The notes beneath the pieces were generated by a model. That model was not told where the DNA came from, searched no databases, and saw nothing but the letters and a program-made list of their open reading frames with translations. The position numbers were made by a program, and so were the translations under genes. From NCBI GenBank assembly GCA_017467345.1, contig JAFTSI010000005.1, positions 1-46,621 of the forward strand: a DNA stretch of 46,621 nucleotides. Reading direction: 5' to 3'. The DNA comes from Clostridia bacterium. GTDB lineage: Bacteria > Bacillota > Clostridia > Christensenellales > Borkfalkiaceae. This document shows, one piece after another, positions 38,007-44,550 of the stretch; position 1 is the stretch's first letter, and each line of letters opens with the position of its first letter.

Positions 38007-38773
38007 TTAACGGGGATATCGGTTTTGCCAAAGAACTTGCTTAAAATGGAAAGTATTATAAAAATAGCACCACTAATAATATAGTAAAGTTTAAATGGCA
38101 CAATAAAAGATAAAAGCAAAAAAACTGCGCCGAAAGCAAAAAACTTTTTGGCGCGTTTTTTGTTTAAAAAGCCCTTAAACGAACCTTTCTTTTTTGGCAA
38201 AGAAAAGTTTAAATCGCGCCTTACTTCGTCAAGAAGATTTGCATTTTTTAATAACTCATAAACCTTTTCATAATAAACAACTTCAATTTTGTTTCCAAAT
38301 AAATGAGAAAAGTCAAGGGTTTTTTCGTCGCAATAAGCCGTGTAAATAATAGCCCTTTCGTTTTTAGTTATTTTGTTATAGGCTTTAACAATATCAGTTT
38401 TCGTTAAACCCTCAAACTTAAAAAAGTAAAGGTGGAGCGTTTTACTTTCTGGGTCATAAAAACCACCCTTTTTCTTTTCGCAATCACTAAACAGTTTAGA
38501 AAACACATTGTTTAGTTCCTTTGTTCCTAAAAAGCAAAGCGAACCACACACCCTTTCTAAATCTTTTTCGTGCTTTTTTTTAATTAACTTATCTTGGTTT
38601 TTTTCGGTTAACGATTTAAAAGAAAATGTTGCCACCACTAACGAAAAGGAAATTGCTAAACAAAGCGCATAGGCTTTATCTAAAAAATAGTTTAGTATTA
38701 CAAAGAATATTAAAAAGGCAGAAAAGGCAATAAACAAAGTGTCAAATATTTTAAGTATAAAAGTTTTAGTCAT
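38003..38773 (-). CDS. Membrane protein with a possible degenerate nuclease-like core
   Basis: 256 residues. Two membrane helices at about 12-50, a soluble centre (about 60-195) and two helices at about 205-248. The centre includes ERAIIYTAYCDEKTLDFSH and NKIEVVYYEKVYELLKNA, a strand-helix-strand-helix end resembling that of Mrr-type restriction-endonuclease-fold domains, but the catalytic D-E/QxK residues are not evident. A YLK/YF-rich strand region precedes it. The start follows the same AGGTAAAATT-ATG leader as two other minus-strand genes here. Function unknown; the fold idea is tentative. Confidence 0.72.
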   Translation of the reverse strand: MTKTFILKIFDTLFIAFSAFLIFFVILNYFLDKAYALCLAISFSLVVATFSFKSLTEKNQDKLIKKKHEKDLERVCGSLCFLGTKELNNVFSKLFSDCEKKKGGFYDPESKTLHLYFFKFEGLTKTDIVKAYNKITKNERAIIYTAYCDEKTLDFSHLFGNKIEVVYYEKVYELLKNANLLDEVRRDLNFSLPKKKGSFKGFLNKKRAKKFFAFGAVFLLLSFIVPFKLYYIISGAIFIILSILSKFFGKTDIPVN

Positions 38774-38839
38774 AATTTTACCTATAAAAGTTTTGGTAGT
38801 TTAATTATTGACCAAAAGGGCAAATTTGATACAAAAATA

Positions 38840-38868
38840 TTGATTTAATTAAAAAAGTATGCAATAAT
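38840..38868 (+). promoter_or_regulatory. Promoter of nadD-yqeK, leaderless
   Basis: TTGATT (38840-38845), 17 bp, AATAAT (38863-38868); the expected start coincides with the ATG at 38875. Confidence 0.68.
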
Positions 38869-38874
38869 AAAAGT

Positions 38875-40005
38875 ATGGAAAAAATAGGTATTTTCGGTGG
38901 AACTTTTAGCCCTGTGCATAACGAACATTTCGCTATAGCACGCCAAGCGATAAAAGAACTACAACTTGATAAACTTTATATAGTGCCAACCTTTATGCCC
39001 CCACATAAGTCAAAAGCGCCTATAAGTGGAGAGCATAGGCTTAATATGTTAAAACTTGCTTTTAGCGATATGGAAAAGGTAGAAATAAGTGAGTATGAAC
39101 TTAAAAGTTTAGGCAAAAGTTATACCTATTTAACAGTTTCGCATTTTAAGGAACTACACAAAAACGCGCAAATATACTTTATTGTTGGTGGCGATATGCT
39201 AACCGATTTTAAAACTTGGAAAAACCCAGAAATTATTATGGATAAATGCGACCTTGCAGTTTTTAACCGTGATGATTTTTACACCGATTATGAAGAAGAA
39301 AACGCGCTTTTTATTGAAAGGTTTAATAAAGGCTATATAAAACTTAACTATAACGGCAAGGGTGTTTCTTCAACAAGAATAAGGGTATATTCAATGCTTA
39401 ACCTATCGCTTGACGGGCAAGTGCCGAAATCGGTTGAAGAATATATTATTAAAAACGATATTTATAAGGGCGATTTTATAGCCGATTTTATTAAAACGGC
39501 ATTGCCTGAAAAACGGCTTATTCACACGGCAGAAGTTGCCGTTAGCGCGCTATCAAAAGTTAAAGAGTTAGGGCTTAGCGAAGATAAAGTTTTAACTGCC
39601 TCATTACTTCACGACTGCGCTAAATATTTAGATAAATCGGCATTTAAAGGTTTTAAGTTGCCAAGTGATGTTCCAAAACCAGTTGAACACGCATTTTTAG
39701 GTGCTTTCGTTGCCGAAAAGGTGCTTGGTATAACCGACCAAGAAATAATTGATGCAATAAGGTATCACACATCTGGCAAGGCGAATATGACAACCCTTTC
39801 AAAGTTGGTGTTCGTTGCAGATATGGTAGAACGGGGCAGAGATTACCAAGGCGTTGAAAAACTTAGGGAACTATTTAATAAAGATTTTGAGAAGTGTTTT
39901 ATAGAGTGCTTAATAGAAGAAGTTGAGCATTTGAAAAATAAAAAAAGCGTTATCTATATTGAAACGCTTAACGCATACGATTACTATGTAAAAGGAGCAA
40001 AATAA
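38875..40005 (+). CDS. nadD: NadD-YqeK fusion: NaMN adenylyltransferase and HD phosphohydrolase
   Basis: 376 residues in two domains. Residues 1-198 are NadD, the NAD-pathway adenylyltransferase: GIFGGTFSPVHNEHFAIA with the nucleotide-binding (H/T)xxH element, MPPHKSK, and GVSSTRIR near the end. Residues about 212-376 are a YqeK-type HD domain (IHTAEVAVSA, LLHDCAKYL, EHAFLGA, IRYHTSGK, VFVADMVERGRDY), the family that symmetrically cleaves Ap4A. In Bacillus these are separate adjacent genes. No Shine-Dalgarno site; probably leaderless. rsfS overlaps its stop (TAATG). Confidence 0.95.
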   Translation: MEKIGIFGGTFSPVHNEHFAIARQAIKELQLDKLYIVPTFMPPHKSKAPISGEHRLNMLKLAFSDMEKVEISEYELKSLGKSYTYLTVSHFKELHKNAQIYFIVGGDMLTDFKTWKNPEIIMDKCDLAVFNRDDFYTDYEEENALFIERFNKGYIKLNYNGKGVSSTRIRVYSMLNLSLDGQVPKSVEEYIIKNDIYKGDFIADFIKTALPEKRLIHTAEVAVSALSKVKELGLSEDKVLTASLLHDCAKYLDKSAFKGFKLPSDVPKPVEHAFLGAFVAEKVLGITDQEIIDAIRYHTSGKANMTTLSKLVFVADMVERGRDYQGVEKLRELFNKDFEKCFIECLIEEVEHLKNKKSVIYIETLNAYDYYVKGAK

Positions 40006-40346
40006 TGGAAGCAAAAGTATTTACCGAAAAGATTTGCAATCTTTTAGTTGACCACAAGGCAGAAGATGTTTTAAGCATAGATGTAAAGGGCAAAAGTGAT
40101 GTTGCCGATTACTTTGTTATAGCAAGTGGCAGGTCAATGACCCACACTCGCGCGCTTATTGAACATGTTGAAGAAGGTATGGAAAAGTTAGGCGTTTCGC
40201 CCATGCGCAGAGAAGGCGTTAGAGAAGGTAGATGGGCTGTGCTTGACTATGGTGATGTGGTAGTGCATATCTTTAACGACGAAACAAGGGTGTTTTACTA
40301 TCTTGAAAAACTTTGGGGTGATGAAAACACCATAGTTAAATACTAA
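40005..40346 (+). CDS. rsfS: Ribosomal silencing factor RsfS
   Basis: 113 residues, normal length: KAEDVLSIDVKGKSDVADYFVIASGRSMTHTRALIEHV and the end REGRWAVLDYGDVVVHIFNDETRVFYYLEKLW are diagnostic. RsfS binds uL14 on the 50S subunit and blocks subunit joining during starvation. AAAGGAG before the ATG and the one-base overlap with nadD-yqeK support co-translation, the usual order in Bacillota. Its stop directly abuts the end of a converging small gene. Confidence 0.96.
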   Translation: MEAKVFTEKICNLLVDHKAEDVLSIDVKGKSDVADYFVIASGRSMTHTRALIEHVEEGMEKLGVSPMRREGVREGRWAVLDYGDVVVHIFNDETRVFYYLEKLWGDENTIVKY

Positions 40347-40589
40347 TTAGCCCGTTTTTTTAACCACAATACGCGTGGTTTCTTCAGGGTCAATTTCAAT
40401 ACTGCGCACAGGTGTTCGTTTTTTGCGCCGTTTTTTAGGCTTTACAAAAATGGGCTCAGGCGTAGGGGTTAGGCGCGACTTTATAAATATAATCACACTT
40501 TTAACGCCTATAACCAAAAAGAAAGATATTGCAAAAAAGGAACAGGTAAACAATAAACCTAAAAATAAAGATAAAATCATTTCACTCAT
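40347..40589 (-). CDS. Small single-helix membrane protein with basic tail
   Basis: About 80 residues: a membrane helix spanning roughly 5-35, then a Pro-rich hinge (RLTPTPEPIFVKPKKRRKKRTP) and a basic/acidic tail, so one helix with a cytoplasmic Lys/Arg-rich domain. No family recognised. GGTGG lies 5 bases before the ATG at 40589; a GTG three codons upstream is less likely. It converges on rsfS with no spacer. Confidence 0.65.
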   Translation of the reverse strand: MSEMILSLFLGLLFTCSFFAISFFLVIGVKSVIIFIKSRLTPTPEPIFVKPKKRRKKRTPVRSIEIDPEETTRIVVKKTG

Positions 40590-40680
40590 AAAAGCCACCG
40601 AAAATATAATAAATTAAATAATATGTAGGCTTTTAAAAAGGTTTGTAGTTTAATGATATTTTTTGCAAAAAGGTAGTAAT

Positions 40681-41610
40681 ATGGAAGAACTTAAAAAAAC
40701 CGAAGAATTAACAGAAGAATACGAAGTAGAACTCATTGAAGAAGTGTTTGTTCCTGCATTAGTGGAAAGTGCGCCTGTTGAAAAACCAAAAAAAGGCAAA
40801 CTTTCAAAGCGCGCCGAAAAGGTAAGCGCAGAAGAAGATGAAGACTATTCTGCTTTTAAAGAACTTGCACTTTTAATGAACACTACCGTTTCTGCTATTA
40901 AAGATGAGTGTTGTTCATTTCAAATAAAAAACCTTATGAGCCGAATGGGCAAGGCGCTTGTTAGGTTTGGTGTAAACGATAAGCAAATGGAAAAGATACT
41001 TCTTAATGCCGATATTTTAGGTATGCAAGAAGTGGTAATTTCGCCATCTAACTTAGAAACTTGCGCTAAAGCCGTTAAAAAACTTAATTTAGAGCGACAA
41101 AAGGTTTCTCTTTTGATTGACTTTCCGTTTGGGGAAAGTTCATTTGAAAATAAACTTTTAGCCATTAAAGAAGGCAAAAAGGCAGGCGTTGATGGAATAA
41201 CTGTAACCTTGCCACAAAACGCGTTAAGCGAATCAAGGCAAAAGGAACTTAAAAAGCAGTTAAAGAAAATATCAAGGTCATTTAAGGGCGATATAGGCAT
41301 TTCGGTATCTGCCGAAGAACTTACCGATAACGAACTTAAAAACCTTTTAAAACTTACTGCAAAAACAAAAATTAAACATATAGCACTTATGTTCGGCGCA
41401 GTTAGTGAAGATACCCTTATATCAAAACTTACCTTTGCAAATAAATATAAAGGAAAGTTAAAGTATAAGGTTTTGGGCAACATTGAAACGGCAGTTGCAG
41501 TAATGAACCTATTTAAGTTAGAAGTAGATGTAATTTTAACCCCTTATGCCGACGATATAGGTAAAGACCTTTTGCAAAGATTTAAGGTAAAATCTTTAAA
41601 ATTAAAGTAA
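40681..41610 (+). CDS. DeoC-like TIM-barrel protein with acidic N-terminal extension
   Basis: About 309 residues. Residues about 1-75 are charged and low-complexity (EELTEEYEVELIEEV ... KKGKLSKRAEKV). The rest resembles deoxyribose-phosphate aldolase: VVISPSNLETCAKAVKKL, then KVSLLIDFPFGESSFENKLLAIKEGKKAGVDGITVTLP, and IKHIALMFGAVSEDTL where DeoC has its Lys-containing KTSTGF strand. The Asp of the DeoC DMVINIG segment is not matched, and the Lys placement is uncertain, so aldolase activity is doubtful. AAAGGTAG selects the ATG at 40681. Confidence 0.72.
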   Translation: MEELKKTEELTEEYEVELIEEVFVPALVESAPVEKPKKGKLSKRAEKVSAEEDEDYSAFKELALLMNTTVSAIKDECCSFQIKNLMSRMGKALVRFGVNDKQMEKILLNADILGMQEVVISPSNLETCAKAVKKLNLERQKVSLLIDFPFGESSFENKLLAIKEGKKAGVDGITVTLPQNALSESRQKELKKQLKKISRSFKGDIGISVSAEELTDNELKNLLKLTAKTKIKHIALMFGAVSEDTLISKLTFANKYKGKLKYKVLGNIETAVAVMNLFKLEVDVILTPYADDIGKDLLQRFKVKSLKLK

Positions 41611-41615
41611 AACCC

Positions 41616-41644
41616 TTGCCAAAATAAAGCGCAAGGTATAAAAT
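41616..41644 (+). promoter_or_regulatory. Promoter of the FMN riboswitch-ribU transcript
   Basis: TTGCCA (41616-41621), 17 bp, TAAAAT (41639-41644), overlapping a CCTTGC/GCAAGG hairpin just after the upstream gene. Confidence 0.72.
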
Positions 41645-41660
41645 AATAAAGAACTAAAAA

Positions 41661-41772
41661 ATATTCTTTGGGGCAGGGTGCAATTCCCTATCGGCAGTAA
41701 AGTCTGCGAGCCGAAAGGCTGATTAGGTTAATTTCCTAAACCGACGGTAAAAGTCCGGATGGAAAAAGAATA
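41661..41772 (+). promoter_or_regulatory. FMN riboswitch (RFN element)
   Basis: All RFN landmarks are present in order: GGGGCAGGGTG, AATTCCCTATCGGC, AGTAAAGTCTGCGAGCC, GATTAGG, CCGACGGTAAAAGTCCGGATGG and AAAGAATA closing P1 with ATATTCTTT. It precedes ribU, so FMN should repress riboflavin uptake. Confidence 0.97.
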
Positions 41773-41805
41773 GGTTTTTAATATTTTTTAAAAACGCATT
41801 TTTTC

Positions 41806-41836
41806 TACGCCCCGAAAAATAAAGGGGCGTATTTTT
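41806..41836 (+). terminator. Hairpin acting as terminator and Shine-Dalgarno lock before ribU
   Basis: TACGCCCC (41806-41813) pairs with GGGGCGTA (41824-41831), followed by five T ending at the ATG. The ribU Shine-Dalgarno AAAGGGG (41821-41827) is the right arm. Confidence 0.8.
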
Positions 41837-42379
41837 ATGGCTGAAAAAAGTGTAACAAAACAAATTGTAGGAACTGCGTTATTTTCTGCGCTTGCGTTTG
41901 TAATATCTCTATTAGAGTTTCCTATATTTCCGTCGGCAAGTTTTTTACAACTTGATTTTTCAATGGTGTTTATAACCCTTGCAGGCTTTATATTTGGTGC
42001 GTGGTCAGGAATTACTTGCTCATTTATTAAAGAACTTTTGCGCTTTATAATAGGCTCTGGAACGGGTGGCGTTGGCGAAATTGCAAACTTTATAGTAACG
42101 GTAAGTTTTGTGTTGATGCCAACCCTTGTATATCATTTTAAAAAGGGCTTGCCAACCGTTATAATAACCCTTGCAATTTCTTGCGTGTTGCAAGCAGGGG
42201 TTGCCCTTTTAACTAATAGGTTTATAAACTTCCCACTATTTATGGGCGAAAAGGCAGGGGAATGGTTTAGTAACTTATGGCATTTCGTGTTGCTATTTAA
42301 CCTAATAAAAGGGGTGGCAACGGCGATTTTAACTATACTATTATATAAAAGGATTTCTTATATAATAAAGAAAATATGA
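41837..42379 (+). CDS. ribU: Riboflavin ECF transporter S-component RibU
   Basis: 180 residues with six membrane helices. The riboflavin-binding segments LQLDFSMVFITLAGFIFGAWSG and GSGTGGVGEIANFIVT correspond to family motifs. RibU captures riboflavin and pairs with the shared EcfAA'T energising module, which is not encoded in the window; together with thiT it points to dependence on external vitamins. The ATG at 41837 is set by AAAGGGG, sequestered in the riboswitch platform. Transcribed alone. Confidence 0.93.
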   Translation: MAEKSVTKQIVGTALFSALAFVISLLEFPIFPSASFLQLDFSMVFITLAGFIFGAWSGITCSFIKELLRFIIGSGTGGVGEIANFIVTVSFVLMPTLVYHFKKGLPTVIITLAISCVLQAGVALLTNRFINFPLFMGEKAGEWFSNLWHFVLLFNLIKGVATAILTILLYKRISYIIKKI

Positions 42380-42408
42380 TTTACAAAATAGCAGGTTAGG
42401 TTTATAAT
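42380..42408 (+). promoter_or_regulatory. Promoter of tsaE, leaderless
   Basis: TTTACA (42380-42385), 17 bp, TATAAT (42403-42408); the expected start is the ATG at 42415. Confidence 0.8.
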
Positions 42409-42414
42409 AAAACT

Positions 42415-42810
42415 ATGGAACTAATAAGTAAATCGGCAATAGATACCGAAAGCATAGCATTTGAATACGCAAAAACCTTAAAAACTGGCGATTTAATAGT
42501 TTTAGAAGGTGATTTAGGCGCAGGCAAAACCACCTTTGTTAAAGGGCTTTGCAAATACTTTAATTTAGATGGAATAACAAGCCCAACCTATGCCTATTTA
42601 AATGTTTATGGCGATTATATTTATCACTACGATTGTTATAGATTATCGTGTGGCGAAGAAGCCGAACTTTTAGGGCTTACCGATTACTTTAACGGCGAAA
42701 ACATTTGTATAATTGAGTGGGCAGAAAATATTAAAGACGCACTACCAAAAACCTATAAAAAGGTAGTAATAGAAAAAACGGGCGAAAAGGAACGAAAAAT
42801 AATTTTATGA
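42415..42810 (+). CDS. tsaE: tRNA t6A biosynthesis ATPase TsaE
   Basis: 131 residues, full length. The P-loop is LEGDLGAGKTTFVKGLC; the switch-type ITSPTYAYLNVY and the acidic CIIEWAEN are also conserved. TsaE drives the TsaB-TsaD complex, which installs threonylcarbamoyl on A37 of ANN-decoding tRNAs. It overlaps tsaB by 4 bases (ATGA). The promoter -10 ends 6 bases before the ATG and no Shine-Dalgarno site is present, so translation is probably leaderless. Confidence 0.95.
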   Translation: MELISKSAIDTESIAFEYAKTLKTGDLIVLEGDLGAGKTTFVKGLCKYFNLDGITSPTYAYLNVYGDYIYHYDCYRLSCGEEAELLGLTDYFNGENICIIEWAENIKDALPKTYKKVVIEKTGEKERKIIL

Positions 42811-43415
42811 ATTATTTAGCAATAGACACATCAAATACCACTCTTTTACTGATTGCTTGTAAAGATGGAAAAACTTTCGTTTACGAAGATAAAACTTGTG
42901 GGGTAAAGCACTCACAAAGCGTTATGGTAGAAACGGAAAAACTTTTAGATAGAGCAGGGCTAACTTTAAGCGATTGCGATTTTTTTGCGTGCGTTGTGGG
43001 AGCAGGCTCATTTACAGGCATAAGGATAGGTGTTTCAACGGTAAAGGCACTTGCCTTTGCAACTAATAAGCCCGTGCTTTCAATAACTACTTTTGATACC
43101 TTGGCATATAATAAAGATAGCGGTAAGCATTTAGCCCTAATAAACGCAAAACACGGCAGTTTTTATGCGTGTGGGTATAACGGCTATGAAGTGGAGTTTG
43201 AACCGTCGTTTATAAGCGAAAGCGAACTAAACGAACTTAAAAAAGAATATAAACTTTTAGCCTTTGAAGAGATTGAAAATGTAAATGCCGAAATTGTTTC
43301 CGTTTCAACTGGGCTAATAAATGCTATTGAAAATAAAAAGCATTTAGTAAATGTTGATGCAAATTCGCTTGTTCCATTATACATACGAAAAAGTCAGGCG
43401 GAAGAGGGCAGATGA
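42807..43415 (+). CDS. tsaB: tRNA t6A biosynthesis protein TsaB
   Basis: 202 residues. YLAIDTSNTTLLLIAC at the start, KHSQSVMVETEKLL and the dimerisation segment VVGAGSFTGIRIGVSTVKALAFATNKPV are diagnostic. TsaB is the scaffold partner of TsaD and TsaE in t6A synthesis; tsaD is not in the window. ATGA overlaps with tsaE and with rimI on either side make this a tightly coupled unit. C-terminal part shorter than in E. coli, as is usual in Bacillota. Confidence 0.94.
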   Translation: MNYLAIDTSNTTLLLIACKDGKTFVYEDKTCGVKHSQSVMVETEKLLDRAGLTLSDCDFFACVVGAGSFTGIRIGVSTVKALAFATNKPVLSITTFDTLAYNKDSGKHLALINAKHGSFYACGYNGYEVEFEPSFISESELNELKKEYKLLAFEEIENVNAEIVSVSTGLINAIENKKHLVNVDANSLVPLYIRKSQAEEGR

Positions 43416-43843
43416 TAGTAAGTTTAGATATATCAAATGCTAATGAACTTGCTTTATTTAAAAGTGAGTTTAGTGATGCTTACGATTTAAATGCGCTTGA
43501 AAGTGGGTTTAACAACGGTCATTTTTTTGCGCTTGGCAAAATAGAAAAGGGCAAGATTATAGGCTTTATAACCTATTCAACATCAATTGATTTTGCCGAT
43601 ATTGAAACGGTGTTCGTTTTAAAAGAGTTTAGAAGAAAAGGAATTGCCGAAAGTTTAATCAATAAAATGCTTGAAGATGTTAAAAGTAAAGGCATAAATA
43701 GGGTTTTACTTGAAGTAAGAAGTTCAAATATTCCAGCAATATCGTTATACAAAAAGTTGGGCTTTAATGAAATATCTATACGCAAGAAATACTACTCTAA
43801 TTTGGAAGATGCTTTGATTTTGGCAAAGGAGTTAACGGTATAG
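43412..43843 (+). CDS. rimI: RimI-like ribosomal-protein-type acetyltransferase
   Basis: 143 residues, a single GNAT domain. Motif A is DIETVFVLKEFRRKGIAESLI; motif B is LLEVRSSNIPAISLYKKLGF followed by a Tyr-rich SIRKKYYSNLEDALIL that matches RimI. RimI acetylates the N terminus of uS... S18 in enterobacteria and other proteins elsewhere. Gene order tsaB-rimI is conserved and supports the name. It overlaps tsaB by 4 bases; its stop TAG overlaps the possible start of the next gene. Confidence 0.88.
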   Translation: MIVSLDISNANELALFKSEFSDAYDLNALESGFNNGHFFALGKIEKGKIIGFITYSTSIDFADIETVFVLKEFRRKGIAESLINKMLEDVKSKGINRVLLEVRSSNIPAISLYKKLGFNEISIRKKYYSNLEDALILAKELTV

Positions 43844-43881
43844 ATAAAGTAATATTTTCTACACCTGAAAAAAAGTGGCTT

Positions 43882-44544
43882 GTGTTTTTGCACGGCTACC
43901 TATCAAGTAAAGAAAGTTTTGCTTATCAACTTTCATTTTTTGCAAACTACTTTAATATTTTGGCTTTTGACCTTAAAGGCTTTGGCGAAAATGCTAATAT
44001 GGAATACCCATATTCACTAAACGACTACATAGAAGAAGTTAAGCAGAAACTAAAAGAGTATAACATAGTTAAGCCGTTAGTGATAGCCCACTCATTTGGT
44101 GGGCGAATAGCAATAAAACTTGCAAGTGAAAATGCCGATTTTTTTGAAAAGATAGTGCTAACAGGAAGCGCAGGGCTAAAACCAAAGTTTTCTTTTAAGC
44201 GCGCGCTTAAAAAATTATGCTATAAAACACTTAAACCTTTTGTTAAAAAAGAAGGGCTAAAAAGGTTTTATTCAAAAGATTACAATGCTTTAAGCGATAT
44301 AATGAAACAAAGTTTTATTAAAATTGTTAATGAGCATTTAGATAATAAGTTAAATGATATAATTACCCCAACGCTTGTGGTGGTGGGGGAGCAAGACAAA
44401 GAAACACCGCCCTATATGGCAAAAAGAATTGCAAAGGGCATAAAAACAAGTGAACTATTAGTAATAAAAGGGGCAGGGCATTTTGCCTTTGTAGATAAAC
44501 CGTATATATTCAATATGGAGGTAAAAGAGTTTTTACTCTTATAA
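43882..44544 (+). CDS. Alpha/beta hydrolase, start uncertain
   Basis: At least 220 residues with the alpha/beta hydrolase plan: oxyanion-side VFLHGYLSS, FDLKGFGEN, the nucleophile elbow VIAHSFGGRIA with Ser as nucleophile, Asp in VVGEQDKET and the catalytic His in KGAGHFAFVDKP. The substrate is unknown. The first usable start is the GTG at 43882, but that cuts the first core strand and has no Shine-Dalgarno site. In frame upstream, an AAGGAG at 43826-43831 sits 8 bases before an ATA at 43840 that overlaps the rimI stop; that would add 14 residues (IDKVIFSTPEKKWL). Confidence 0.85.
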   Translation: MFLHGYLSSKESFAYQLSFFANYFNILAFDLKGFGENANMEYPYSLNDYIEEVKQKLKEYNIVKPLVIAHSFGGRIAIKLASENADFFEKIVLTGSAGLKPKFSFKRALKKLCYKTLKPFVKKEGLKRFYSKDYNALSDIMKQSFIKIVNEHLDNKLNDIITPTLVVVGEQDKETPPYMAKRIAKGIKTSELLVIKGAGHFAFVDKPYIFNMEVKEFLLL

Positions 44545-44550
44545 TTAAAT

